64,000 nucleotides of DNA from [Ruminococcus] torques ATCC 27756 (GTDB taxonomy: Bacteria; Bacillota; Clostridia; Lachnospirales; Lachnospiraceae), in assembly GCF_000153925.1 (NCBI RefSeq), contig NZ_DS264345.1, positions 186,001 through 250,000 of the forward strand. Direction: 5' to 3'. The translations under genes and the position numbers were made by a program. Positions 16,658-25,438 of this stretch are shown here, piece by piece. Each line of letters begins with the position of its first letter. Within the stretch, counting starts at the first letter, position 1. Below the pieces are notes generated by a model. That model saw only the letters and a program-made list of their open reading frames with translations, was not told where the DNA came from and did not search any database.

Positions 16658-17088
16658 TTATTTATAGTTCTTGATCAAATAAGTTATTTCTGTAATGATC
16701 ATACATAGCCATTGAAATAGAATGAAGAAAAAAATCGTTTCCACAAAATATGCGGGTACAAAAATCAGTATAAAGAGGGAGAGAGGGAAATTATATTTAG
16801 AAAAGAGCCGTTAAATAACATGATTTTTTCCAATGTAATTATTTGGTACTCATCAAACTTTTTTCTTCTTAAAGCAGAAAATGTATCAATAATAATTGCT
16901 ACGCCAATCATTCCAAGTCCAACATATTTCATGTTTTTGTTTTGGATAAATAAAGACCATCGGCTATCAGAGAGAAAGTGATCATATTTAAATACAAATT
17001 CAGATGAAACTATAAATATTATGGCGTAAATTGCAGTAATCAAGGCTATATAAATTGCATTAGTCATAGGATTTTTTAATGATTTCAT
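16658..17088 (-). pseudogene. Membrane protein gene with a frameshift in a CT-rich tract
   Basis: The first part (107 aa, 17088 to 16765) has three membrane segments (NAIYIALITAIYAIIFIVSS, KYVGLGMIGVAIIIDTFSAL, and the start of a third) and stops soon after a CTCTCTCCCTCT tract near 16777-16790. A shifted frame continues smoothly as FILIFVPAYFVETIFFFILF and ends at 16658, just before the next gene's ribosome site. The two parts look like one four-helix protein of about 140 aa broken by an indel in the repeat. It overlaps the upstream regulator gene by 4 nt. Confidence 0.6.
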
Positions 17089-17291
17089 TTTCTTTCACTC
17101 TCCTTAAAAATGAATACTTCTTCAATGGTCATATGAAACAGTTGTGCAATATCATAAGCCAACCAAAGTGACGGGTCATATTTTCCGGTTTCAATAGCGT
17201 TGATTGCCTGTCTTGAAACATGAACCTTTTCTCCCAGTTTTTTTTGTGTCAGATTCTCCTTTTCACGCAATTCTTTTACTCGGTTTTTCAA
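17085..17291 (-). CDS. XRE-family transcriptional regulator
   Basis: 68-aa helix-turn-helix protein (RVKELREKENLTQKKLGEKV, then VSRQAINAIETGKYDPSL) of the compact type that controls a co-transcribed membrane protein. GGAGGGGG precedes the ATG on the minus strand. It is the first gene of a minus-strand group and overlaps the next gene by ATGA. Its promoter region is packed with TGTCAT/ATGACA half-sites, so autoregulation is likely. Confidence 0.9.
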   Translation of the reverse strand: MKNRVKELREKENLTQKKLGEKVHVSRQAINAIETGKYDPSLWLAYDIAQLFHMTIEEVFIFKESERK

Positions 17292-17309
17292 AAAATCCCC
17301 CTCCCTTTA

Positions 17310-17372
17310 TGTCATGCTAGCCTTACATTGTCATTATAGCATGTCATATATAAATGTCAAGCCAGCATGACA
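17310..17372 (-). promoter_or_regulatory. Promoter and operator array of the XRE regulator
   Basis: On the minus strand TTGACA (17360-17355) and TATAAT (17338-17333) are 16 bp apart. TGTCATGCTAGC (from about 17310) and GCCAGCATGACA (17361-17372) are inverted copies with one mismatch. Further TGTCA elements lie between them (near 17330, 17343 and 17355), overlapping both promoter boxes. Confidence 0.7.
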
Positions 17373-17491
17373 TTTATTAAGACAGGGAAGCATTAATTTT
17401 ATGTCTGAAAGAGTAAATAATCAATATAGCAAGAATTGTGAAAACACAAACCGGATTATTTGTTATATTATAATTCGTAGGGAGGCTTCTT

Positions 17492-18346
17492 ATGGAAAAT
17501 AAAACGGTTATCAGCATTGAAACGGTCATAGGTTATATTGAAGATCATCTCAGCGGAAAGCTTGATCTTGAAACTGTTGCCACAGCGGTTAATTACTCAA
17601 AATATCATTTGCATCGTATATTTACTAAAACAGTCGGGATGACAATGCACGATTATGTTCAGAGAAGGCAGCTTACCGAAGCTGCAAAGTTATTAGTATT
17701 CTCAGACAAACCGATCATTGAAATTGCTTTTATCTGCGGATATGAAAGTCAGCAATCTTTTACTACTGCTTTTACAGCTATGTATAAGACATCGCCTGCG
17801 CAATATCGTGACAAGCAGGCGTTCTACCCTTTGCTGCTGCGATTTACTTTACACGACAAAATGCAAAGCGCCGCACTAACAAAGAACGATATACGGCTTG
17901 CGGTTATGGAGGATATACCTTCCTGGATGGAGTTACTTCGGTTGGTGGTTGACGGATATCCTGTTTTAGATGAAACAGACTACTTACACAAATTAAAGAT
18001 ATTTATCCGAAACAGGCAGGCGTTGGTTTTGAAAGACGGAGATTTGTTGATCGGCGCTTTGGCTTTTGGTGTTTTGCCGTGCAGTATTGAATTTATGGGG
18101 ATACATCCGCAATACCGAAAAAGAGGGATTCAAAAGATTTTTTTGGATGCGTTGTTGGAAGATTATTGTCCGGATCAGGATATTTCAATAACAACTTATA
18201 GGAAAGGAGACAGAGCCGATACAGGATACCGCGAAGAACTGCGGCAGCTTGGTTTTGCAGAACGAGAGCTTTTAATAGAATTCGGTTATCCAACACAGCG
18301 TTTTGTATTCCACGCAAAGCATTCAGAAACAAATAATGACAAATAG
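17492..18346 (+). CDS. AraC-type DNA-binding domain fused to a GNAT-like domain
   Basis: Residues 8-105 form two helix-turn-helix motifs of the AraC/XylS family: LDLETVATAVNYSKYHLHRI and PIIEIAFICGYESQQSFTTA, ending in the signature FTAMYKTSPAQYR. Residues 130-265 resemble a GNAT acetyltransferase, with EFMGIHPQYRKRGIQKIFLD matching the acetyl-CoA pyrophosphate loop (Q/R-x-x-G). The protein may be a regulator that senses or modifies a small molecule. It lies before a CAT-like acyltransferase gene, a likely target. AGGGAGG precedes the ATG. Confidence 0.85.
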   Translation: MENKTVISIETVIGYIEDHLSGKLDLETVATAVNYSKYHLHRIFTKTVGMTMHDYVQRRQLTEAAKLLVFSDKPIIEIAFICGYESQQSFTTAFTAMYKTSPAQYRDKQAFYPLLLRFTLHDKMQSAALTKNDIRLAVMEDIPSWMELLRLVVDGYPVLDETDYLHKLKIFIRNRQALVLKDGDLLIGALAFGVLPCSIEFMGIHPQYRKRGIQKIFLDALLEDYCPDQDISITTYRKGDRADTGYREELRQLGFAERELLIEFGYPTQRFVFHAKHSETNNDK

Positions 18347-18399
18347 CTTTGTGAAAACAGAATAAAAATCTAATTTGTAAATTATGTGAGGAAATAACA

Positions 18400-19038
18400 A
18401 TGTGCGTAAGAGAAATAGATCCGAAAGAAACTACGAGAACTTTGGCATTTGAGCTTTGGATGAAAGCTCCGAACCCTATGGTTACATTTTTCAAGACTTA
18501 CGATGTAATGCCATTGATCAAAGTAAGCAAAAGCCGCGGTATGAAGTTCAACATGCTTCTTGACTTTTGTATAGGCAAGGCTGCTGTTTCAGTAAAAGAA
18601 TTTTATTTATTGCCCGTGGGAGACAAGTTGATACAGTATGATAAACTTGCTGTTAATACGATTGTTGAAAATAAAGACGGAGAAGTTAGTTCGTGCGATA
18701 TTGCCTGTACGGATAATCTTGAAAAATTTAATGCCGATTATCTAAGATATACAACAGAAGTGTGCAATACTTGTATTGACCACGATCTATCGGATGAATA
18801 TATGGTCATAGGAACTTCGGCTATTGTAAATGTAGAACTGGATGGAGCTGTTGGGATGAACAGCGGAATTTTCAACAATCCTTTTATGATATGGGGAAGG
18901 TATCGCATGGACGGTGAAAAGGCTCTCTTATCAATTTCTTTTCAGTTTCACCATACGCAAATGGACGGTGCGCATGCAGGTAAATTTCTAAAGAATCTGC
19001 AGGAAGAAATTGAAAGACTGCCATATCTGTTGTCCTAA
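18400..19038 (+). CDS. Chloramphenicol acetyltransferase-like (CatA fold) protein
   Basis: 212-aa trimeric acyltransferase of the CAT family. The active-site motif is present as FHHTQMDGAHAGKFL (HHxxxDG) near the C-terminus. Many such proteins in gut Clostridia are not resistance enzymes and their substrates are unknown; the sequence does not decide this. It follows the AraC-GNAT gene on the same strand by 53 nt, with a GAGGAAATAAC site before ATG 18400. Confidence 0.82.
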   Translation: MCVREIDPKETTRTLAFELWMKAPNPMVTFFKTYDVMPLIKVSKSRGMKFNMLLDFCIGKAAVSVKEFYLLPVGDKLIQYDKLAVNTIVENKDGEVSSCDIACTDNLEKFNADYLRYTTEVCNTCIDHDLSDEYMVIGTSAIVNVELDGAVGMNSGIFNNPFMIWGRYRMDGEKALLSISFQFHHTQMDGAHAGKFLKNLQEEIERLPYLLS

Positions 19039-19051
19039 ATGAAAAAAACTC

Positions 19052-19169
19052 TTGCCAAAAAAGATGATTTAGTATATACTACCAGAAGTTAGCTGCAACT
19101 AATCAATGGCGCTTTAAAGCGGCTGTAAACTGCCGCTTATTTTTTTGATCAAGAGTTAGCAATAACTAA
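19052..19169 (+). promoter_or_regulatory. Promoter with two MarR-style operators before the ABC operon
   Basis: TTGCCA (19052-19057), a 17-bp spacer and TATACT (19075-19080) make a good promoter. TTAGCTGCAACTAA (19089-19102) and TTAGCAATAACTAA (19156-19169) both have the form TTAG-N6-CTAA, the same as the palindrome at 14535-14548. An intrinsic terminator lies between them (19117-19146). Confidence 0.7.
19117..19146 (+). terminator. Terminator/attenuator between the two operators
   Basis: AAGCGGC (19117-19123) pairs with GCCGCTT (19132-19138) and is followed by ATTTTTT. It would stop transcripts from the 19052 promoter before the ABC genes unless read through. Confidence 0.7.
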
Positions 19170-19299
19170 TCACAAGACGTCATTTGATTTGCGCGGGGCA
19201 GAAAAATATCCGTTGTCAGGAGAGAACAGCCCGGTAAAAGAAGAATGTGTCTATAAGTGTGAAGTAACAAAAGTTGTTGAAGGAGAAAAGAAGATATGA
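19170..19299 (+). pseudogene. Possible C-terminal remnant coupled to the ABC gene
   Basis: An open frame without any start codon reads HKTSFDLRGAEKYPLSGENS ... CVYKCEVTKVVEGEKKI and ends in a TGA that overlaps the ABC-gene ATG (ATGA). Translational coupling of this kind suggests that a gene once preceded the ABC genes and lost its 5' part. The family is not recognised. Confidence 0.3.
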
Positions 19300-21032
19300 T
19301 GATTGATAAACGACTTATTAGAACGGTAAGAGAAAGTAAAAAATACATTGCATGGAATGTAATATATCAATGGATATCACTTGTGGCAAACATTACGATG
19401 ATGGTGAGTATTGCCGATTTGCTTTCCAGGCTATTTGCGAATACTGCAGACCGGGAAAACTTTGTCTGTACTGTAATTGTTGTGGCGGCAGCGGTAGGCA
19501 TCCGCTATTTTTGTGCGGTACAATCTGCAAAAATGGGATATCTTTCTTCCAAGGCGGTAAAGAAAGTATTGAGAGAAAAGATATACAGGAAACTTCTTCG
19601 CCTGGGAAGCTCATATAAAGAGAAAGCTCAAACGTCAGAGATTGTCCAAATATCGGTAGAAGGCGTGGAACAGTTGGAAACGTATTTCGGAGCATATCTT
19701 CCCCAGTTTTTTTATGCAATGCTTGCTCCTTTGACATTATTTATTGTTCTTGGATTTGTCAATGTTCCGGCTGCGGCCGTGCTTCTTGTTTGTGTACCGC
19801 TGATACCGGCTGCGATAGCTGCAGTACAGACATGGGCAAAAAAACTGTTGTCAAAATATTGGGGACAGTACACCGCGCTTGGCGACACTTTCCTTGAGAA
19901 CCTGCAAGGGCTGACGACTCTTAAAATATACCGGGCAGATGATTTTAAGAACGATGAGATGAACGTTGAGGCGGAAAAATTCCGCAAAATCACAATGAAA
20001 GTTTTAACGATGCAGCTTAACTCTATTACGATTATGGATTTGATCGCTTATGGGGGAGCGGCGCTTGGCATAGTGATGTCTGTGACTCAGTACAGTAAAG
20101 GGAATGTAAGTCTTGCGGGATGTTTATTAATTATTATGCTGTCGGCCGATTTCTTTATTCCTATGCGGCAGCTTGGTTCGTTCTTCCATATTGCAATGAA
20201 TGGTATGGCGGCAGGACAAAAGATATTTCGGTTACTTGATCTGCCGGAAGCAGAAGAAAAGAAGGCAGACTGTCCGAAAGGCGATATTGTATGCCGGGAT
20301 TTGCATTTTTCTTACGATAATGATCGCGAGATTTTAAGCGGGGTGAATATGACATTCAAAAGAGGCGCTTTTACAGCCATCGTAGGTGAATCGGGGTGTG
20401 GAAAGTCTACGATTTCTGCCATTCTTACAGGGAGAAATAAAGGGTATGGCGGATCGGTTTCGGTCGGAGAAACAGAATTGTCTGAAATCCGTGAAGCCGA
20501 CCTTATGGAGAACATAACTTACATTAGTCACCAAAGCTATTTGTTTAAGGGAACGGTACGGGATAATCTGCTCATGGGAAAACCGGATGCATCGGACAGC
20601 GAATTGTGGGAAGTGCTTGAAAGAGTAAATCTTGCGGATTTCGTCCGTAATGAAAAAGGTCTGGACACCGGTTTGTCAGAAAAAGCGTCCAATCTGTCCG
20701 GCGGTCAATGTCAAAGGCTTGCGCTTGCAAGGGCTCTTCTCCACGATAGTCCGATATATATTTTTGATGAAGCTACTTCTAATATTGATGTTGAGAGTGA
20801 AAACGACATCATGAATGAGATACAAAATCTGGCAGAGAGCAAGACTGTTATTCTCATATCGCACCGTCTTGTAAATGTGGTAAAAGCAGATGCTATATAT
20901 GTAATGGTAAACGGAAAAATAGCAGAGAGCGGAAAACATAGAGAATTATTGGAAAATAAAGCGGATTATGAAAAGTTGTGGGAAGCGCAGCAAAGATTAG
21001 AAAATTATGGAAAGGATGGTGCTGTACAATGA
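19296..21032 (+). CDS. ABC exporter, fused permease and ATPase (CydD-like)
   Basis: 578-aa half transporter: six membrane helices in about the first 300 residues, then a nucleotide-binding domain with Walker A GESGCGKST, signature LSGGQCQRLALARAL and Walker B IYIFDEATS. The closest style is the CydDC (thiol/heme) exporter group and related heme-efflux pairs. It forms a heterodimer candidate with the next gene, which overlaps it by 4 nt. GAAGGAG precedes the ATG. The substrate is not known; efflux of heme, thiols or a toxic aromatic are options. Confidence 0.88.
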   Translation: MMIDKRLIRTVRESKKYIAWNVIYQWISLVANITMMVSIADLLSRLFANTADRENFVCTVIVVAAAVGIRYFCAVQSAKMGYLSSKAVKKVLREKIYRKLLRLGSSYKEKAQTSEIVQISVEGVEQLETYFGAYLPQFFYAMLAPLTLFIVLGFVNVPAAAVLLVCVPLIPAAIAAVQTWAKKLLSKYWGQYTALGDTFLENLQGLTTLKIYRADDFKNDEMNVEAEKFRKITMKVLTMQLNSITIMDLIAYGGAALGIVMSVTQYSKGNVSLAGCLLIIMLSADFFIPMRQLGSFFHIAMNGMAAGQKIFRLLDLPEAEEKKADCPKGDIVCRDLHFSYDNDREILSGVNMTFKRGAFTAIVGESGCGKSTISAILTGRNKGYGGSVSVGETELSEIREADLMENITYISHQSYLFKGTVRDNLLMGKPDASDSELWEVLERVNLADFVRNEKGLDTGLSEKASNLSGGQCQRLALARALLHDSPIYIFDEATSNIDVESENDIMNEIQNLAESKTVILISHRLVNVVKADAIYVMVNGKIAESGKHRELLENKADYEKLWEAQQRLENYGKDGAVQ

Positions 21033-22687
21033 AAAAAAGAAGTAGGTTTACCGTTGTGACAAAACTGATCGGTCTTGTAAAACCTCTTACGGCTTATATG
21101 GCGCTTGCTGTCATAATGGGGATTGTCGGACATTTGTGCGCTTCTTTTATCACGATTTTCGGAGGGTTTGCCGTACTCGATCTTGTCGGTGTTAATGTGC
21201 CGTTTAGTTTGACGATCATTTTTATATCTCTGGCGATATTCTCGGTCCTTCGTGCGGCGCTTCGTTATGCAGAGCAGGCGTGCAATCATTTTATCGCATT
21301 TAAACTTTTGGCTCTCATACGAGATAAAGTATTTCAAGCTCTTAGAAAGCTATGTCCCGCCAAATTAGAAAGCAAAGATAAAGGGGATTTGATTTCAGTC
21401 ATTACATCAGATATCGAACTTTTGGAAGTATTCTATGCTCATACCATTTCTCCGGTATTGATCTGGTTTTTCTTTACTTTGATCATGACGGCTTTTATTG
21501 CGTCGTACCATATTTGGCTTGGCGGGCTGGCTCTCATCGCCTACCTGACGATCGGAGTGATCATTCCTTTGATTATTTCTAAGATCAGCGGTGACGATGG
21601 AATGAAGTTTCGCAGCAAGTCCGGCGCACTTTCCGGTTTTGTATTAGATAGTTTACGTGGACTTTCTGAGACGATCCAGTATGGTCAGGGACAAAAACGT
21701 CTTGCAGAAATGAATAAAAAAACAGATGAACTTTCCGCAGATGAAGAGAGAATGAAGAAAATTGCCGGTCGAAATATAGCGGTTACAAATACGGTAATCT
21801 TAATATTTGACTTTATGATGCTTTTTCTTTCCGCATATTTATATCAGACAAACGCGATAGGATTTGACGGGATATTGATCTGTACGCTTGCACTGTTTTC
21901 ATCTTTCGGACCGGCAATAGCGCTTGCTAATTTAGGCAGCACTTTGCAAAACACTTTCGCATCCGGCAGCCGCGTACTTGATATTTTAGAGGAAGAGCCT
22001 CTTGTAGAAGAGATTAAAGATGAAAAAGAGGTTTCGTTTAACGGTGCCAAGGCGGAAAACGTAACTTTTGCTTATAAGGACGAAATAATTCTTGACAACC
22101 TTTCAGCAGATATTCCGAAAAATTCAGTTGTTGGGATCGTGGGCAGAAGCGGTAGCGGTAAATCCACTCTTCTTAAACTATTTATGCGATTTTGGAAGGT
22201 GGAGAATGGAAGCGTCAAACTTTCCGATACTGATATAGAGCATATCAATACTGCAAATCTTAGAAATATGGAAAGTTTTGTGACACAGGAAACACATTTG
22301 TTTCACGACAGCATAAAAAATAATATAAGAATTGCAAAACTAAATGCAACAGATGAAGAAATAAAGGCTGCTTGTCAAAAAGCTTCTGTTCATGAGTTTA
22401 TTATGACTTTGCCGCAAGGTTATGATACACAGGTAGGAGAGCTGGGTGATACGCTTTCAGGCGGTGAAAGACAGCGGATCGGTCTTGCCCGTGCTTTTTT
22501 ACACGACGCGCCGTTTATGCTACTTGACGAGCCTACAAGTAATTTAGATAGTTTAAATGAAGCTGTCATACTTAGATCTTTACATGAAGAACGGAATGGA
22601 AAAACGGTTGTGCTCGTATCACACAGAGAGTCTACGATGCGAATTGCCGACAAGATATATTCGGTAGAGCATGGGAGAATGAGCTGA
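21029..22687 (+). CDS. ABC exporter, fused permease and ATPase (CydC-like)
   Basis: 552-aa partner half transporter with an N-terminal six-helix domain and a C-terminal ATPase (Walker A GRSGSGKST, signature LSGGERQRIGLARAF, Walker B FMLLDEPTSNLD). ATG 21029 overlaps the stop of the first half (ATGA) and follows AAAGGATGG, so it is preferred to a start 51 nt upstream. The two genes almost certainly encode one heterodimeric exporter, with two small membrane-protein genes downstream on the same strand. Confidence 0.88.
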   Translation: MKKRSRFTVVTKLIGLVKPLTAYMALAVIMGIVGHLCASFITIFGGFAVLDLVGVNVPFSLTIIFISLAIFSVLRAALRYAEQACNHFIAFKLLALIRDKVFQALRKLCPAKLESKDKGDLISVITSDIELLEVFYAHTISPVLIWFFFTLIMTAFIASYHIWLGGLALIAYLTIGVIIPLIISKISGDDGMKFRSKSGALSGFVLDSLRGLSETIQYGQGQKRLAEMNKKTDELSADEERMKKIAGRNIAVTNTVILIFDFMMLFLSAYLYQTNAIGFDGILICTLALFSSFGPAIALANLGSTLQNTFASGSRVLDILEEEPLVEEIKDEKEVSFNGAKAENVTFAYKDEIILDNLSADIPKNSVVGIVGRSGSGKSTLLKLFMRFWKVENGSVKLSDTDIEHINTANLRNMESFVTQETHLFHDSIKNNIRIAKLNATDEEIKAACQKASVHEFIMTLPQGYDTQVGELGDTLSGGERQRIGLARAFLHDAPFMLLDEPTSNLDSLNEAVILRSLHEERNGKTVVLVSHRESTMRIADKIYSVEHGRMS

Positions 22688-22753
22688 TAAGAAAAATGTC
22701 ATGTAAACCATACTGTTGAAACAAAAAAAGAAAAAAGAGATAGGAGAAAGAAG

Positions 22754-23152
22754 ATGAATATAAAAAAGATACTTTACATTATTTTTGGGTGTATAAGCTT
22801 TGGACTGGGCGCAGTGGGCGCAGTGCTACCGGTTCTTCCGACGTTTCCGTTTTTGATTTTTGCCGCTTTTTGTTTTGCGAGAAGTTCTAAGAAGTTAGAC
22901 AAATGGTTTAAGGGAACAAAATTATATAAAAATAATCTTGAAACTTATGCAAAAGGTCAGGGGATGACGAGGAAAACAAAAGTTCGGATCATGATCACAG
23001 TGACATTTTTAATGTCTTTTGGCTTTTTTATAATGTTTAGAAAAAACCTTTATATACCTTGTTCGATACTTTTCGGTGTCTGGCTGTTTCATATTTTGTA
23101 TTTTACGTTTGGTGTAAAAAGATATATTCCGAAGGAGAATGAAGGGATATGA
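22754..23152 (+). CDS. YbaN/DUF454 family inner-membrane protein
   Basis: 132 aa. The conserved DUF454 start is clear: IIFGCISFGLGAVGAVLPVL then PTFPFLIFAAFCFARSSKKL. Membrane helices lie at about 5-45 and 80-115. DUF454 genes often sit beside heme or iron transport and CydDC-like ABC genes, which agrees with the context, but no activity is known. GGAGAAAG precedes the ATG. It overlaps the next gene by 4 nt. Confidence 0.85.
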   Translation: MNIKKILYIIFGCISFGLGAVGAVLPVLPTFPFLIFAAFCFARSSKKLDKWFKGTKLYKNNLETYAKGQGMTRKTKVRIMITVTFLMSFGFFIMFRKNLYIPCSILFGVWLFHILYFTFGVKRYIPKENEGI

Positions 23153-23505
23153 AAAGGATTTTAAATACACTTTTGTTTCTTACATTTATTTTGACATTGC
23201 TTGTGCCGATCACCGGGGTACATATTCATAAGCTGGCATCCGTAATTTTTCTAATACTTTGTCTTGTACATACAGGAGTTTATTGGAAGAAGATGAATAT
23301 TTTCAGGTTTTTTGTGCTTGGCTTAATATTTGAGGTGTTTCTGACAGGACTGTTCGGCATGATATTTAAACAATATCCGATAATTTTGTCAATTCATACG
23401 ATCAGTTCTATTGCAGTTGTTTTCTTTTTGGCAATACATATTTTTGTATTTAAGAAAAAGATTTGTTATAGTTTAAGATCACATGCGCATAATGCGAATA
23501 AATAA
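23149..23505 (+). CDS. Small membrane protein (DUF4405-like)
   Basis: 118 aa with four hydrophobic segments. Histidines at regular places (TGVHIHKLASVIF, LCLVHTGVYWKK, LSIHTISSIAVV, LAIHIFVFKKK) resemble the heme-coordinating pattern of DUF4405/cytochrome-b-like proteins. It overlaps the YbaN-like gene by ATGA and ends the ABC operon. Heme binding is inferred from the His pattern only. Confidence 0.6.
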   Translation: MKRILNTLLFLTFILTLLVPITGVHIHKLASVIFLILCLVHTGVYWKKMNIFRFFVLGLIFEVFLTGLFGMIFKQYPIILSIHTISSIAVVFFLAIHIFVFKKKICYSLRSHAHNANK

Positions 23506-23550
23506 AAAAAAGGAATCATCGGAAAAGAAGAAAAGGCTTAAAATTGATTC

Positions 23551-23579
23551 TTGACATTTATAAAGTCGGGTGGTATACT
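23551..23579 (+). promoter_or_regulatory. Promoter of the trp operon
   Basis: TTGACA (23551-23556) and TATACT (23574-23579) with a 17-bp spacer, about 25 nt before the T-box leader. Confidence 0.88.
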
Positions 23580-23604
23580 GTGAAAAATTTAATAATATAT
23601 TAAA

Positions 23605-23898
23605 CCGTTGAAGCGGAGATAACGTCAATGATGCCTTTACAGAGAGTCCGGGTAGCTGAGAGCCGGATGAGAAACAAGTTGGCAAATGGACCGCTGAGGG
23701 TGCAGTCAAATGGATGTTTTCCAGAGTATTCTGCAACGTGTGGGCATACGTCAGTTGCCGGGGATATGTTGGTATCCTGCTAAGTGCACAGGGAATCCTG
23801 TGAATGCAAGGTGGCACCGCGGATAGTGTCGTACTTTTTATTTATGTACACGATTCGTCCTTGACAGATTTATTTTTTTCTGTCAGGGGCGTTTTTTT
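23605..23898 (+). ncRNA. T-box leader (tRNA-Trp-sensing riboswitch) of the trp operon
   Basis: The conserved T-box AAGGTGGCACCGCGG lies at 23808-23822. It is followed by a terminator hairpin, CGTCCTTGACAG (23856-23867) with CTGTCAGGGGCG (23880-23891) and a run of T. Stem I includes CCGGGTAGCTGAGAGCCGG. The probable specifier codon is TGG at 23687-23689 (in CAAATGGACCGCTGAGGG), matching Trp. Uncharged tRNA-Trp would pair with specifier and T-box and allow read-through into trpE. Confidence 0.93.
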
Positions 23899-23971
23899 TA
23901 TTCCCATAAATTCCTCTGACAAGATTGCAACGAAAAGTAGTGTAATGATTTCTGGATCGGAGGTATGAAGT

Positions 23972-25438
23972 ATGAATGTTTTACCGACACAAGAAGAAGT
24001 CAGAAGAATCGCTTCAACCGGAAAATATAAAGTGATACCGGTCAGCTGCGAAATACTTTCTGATTTCACAACTCCTATCGAAACGTTAAGGAGATTGAAA
24101 AATGTATCTATGCGCTGTTATATGCTGGAATCTGCATATGCAAATGAAACAAGGGGACGTTACACGTTTCTCGGTTTTGATCCCATTATGGAGATACGTT
24201 GTGCGGACGGAGAGATGACCGCCGGAATACTGAAGTTACAAACAGAGCATCCGTCAGCGTATTTACGCCAGATTCTCTCTGAATACAAAAGTCCTTGCTT
24301 TTCTTATCTTCCGCCGTTTACCGGAGGTCTTGCGGGATATTTTTCCTACGATTATTTTGGATATAGCGAAGCGTCGGCAAAAGGGCAAGTGGAAGATACA
24401 GAAAAATTTCCGGATGTAGATTTGATGCTGTTTGACAAAGTAATAGCGTTCGATCATTTCAGACAGAAGATCATTCTTATTGTCAATATGAAACTGCATG
24501 ATGTTGAAAGTGAATACAATAAAGCGGTCATGGAACTAAAACAGCTTGCTCATCTGTTAAAAAACGGGGAAAAGAAGAAAGAAACCGGCGGAAAGCGTCA
24601 GGAAAAAGTTACGGCGGCGTTTGGAAAAGAACAGTTTTGCGATATGGTTCAAAGCGCAAAAAAACATATTTATGAAGGAGATATTTTTCAGATCGTATTA
24701 TCGAATATGTTATCAGCGCCTTATGAGGGAAGCCTCATCAATGCTTATCGGGTTCTTAGGACAACGAATCCTTCTCCGTATATGTTTTATTTTTCAGGAA
24801 CAGATCTTGAGGTGGCAGGCGCTTCACCGGAAACATTGGTTAAATTGGAGAACGGAACGCTTCATACGTTTCCAATGGCAGGAACGAGACCAAGAGGAAG
24901 AGATGAGACGGAAGATAAAGCGCTGGAAAAAGAACTGCTGACAGATGAAAAAGAGTTGGCAGAGCACAACATGCTAGTAGATCTGGGGAGAAACGATCTT
25001 GGGAAAATCAGCCGGTTCGGCACTGTGAAAGTAGAAAAATTACATTCTGTGGAGCGGTTTTCCCATGTCATGCATATAGGCTCTTCGGTGAGCGGGAAAA
25101 TAAAAGAGGAGTACGATGCTTTGGATGCCATAGAAGCGGTACTGCCGGCAGGAACACTTTCAGGAGCGCCGAAGATCCGGGCTTGTCAGCTGATCGGCGA
25201 ACTGGAGAACAACAAACGGGGCATTTATGGCGGCGCCGTCGGTTATATTGATTTTGCGGGAAATATGGATACCTGTATTGCAATCCGCATGGCATATAAG
25301 AAAAACGGAAAGGTTTTTGTAAGAAGCGGAGCCGGGATCGTAGCAGATTCCGTACCGGAACGAGAATATGAAGAGTGTTTAAATAAAGCAAAAGCTACAT
25401 TGAAAGCGCTGGAACTTGCAGAGGAGGTGGAAGAATGA
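23972..25438 (+). CDS. trpE: Anthranilate synthase component I
   Basis: Chorismate-using large subunit that makes anthranilate with TrpG. The N-terminal Trp-binding element is LESAYANETRGRYTFLGFDP. Catalytic-domain motifs include IFQIVLSNML, RTTNPSPYMFYF, GASPETLVKL, GTRPRGRDETED, ERFSHVMHIGSSVSG and LPAGTLSGAPKIRA. At 488 aa it has the normal length. GATCGGAGG precedes the ATG. It is the first gene of a seven-gene operon under a Trp T-box, so both attenuation and feedback inhibition probably control it. It overlaps trpG by 4 nt. Confidence 0.97.
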   Translation: MNVLPTQEEVRRIASTGKYKVIPVSCEILSDFTTPIETLRRLKNVSMRCYMLESAYANETRGRYTFLGFDPIMEIRCADGEMTAGILKLQTEHPSAYLRQILSEYKSPCFSYLPPFTGGLAGYFSYDYFGYSEASAKGQVEDTEKFPDVDLMLFDKVIAFDHFRQKIILIVNMKLHDVESEYNKAVMELKQLAHLLKNGEKKKETGGKRQEKVTAAFGKEQFCDMVQSAKKHIYEGDIFQIVLSNMLSAPYEGSLINAYRVLRTTNPSPYMFYFSGTDLEVAGASPETLVKLENGTLHTFPMAGTRPRGRDETEDKALEKELLTDEKELAEHNMLVDLGRNDLGKISRFGTVKVEKLHSVERFSHVMHIGSSVSGKIKEEYDALDAIEAVLPAGTLSGAPKIRACQLIGELENNKRGIYGGAVGYIDFAGNMDTCIAIRMAYKKNGKVFVRSGAGIVADSVPEREYEECLNKAKATLKALELAEEVEE

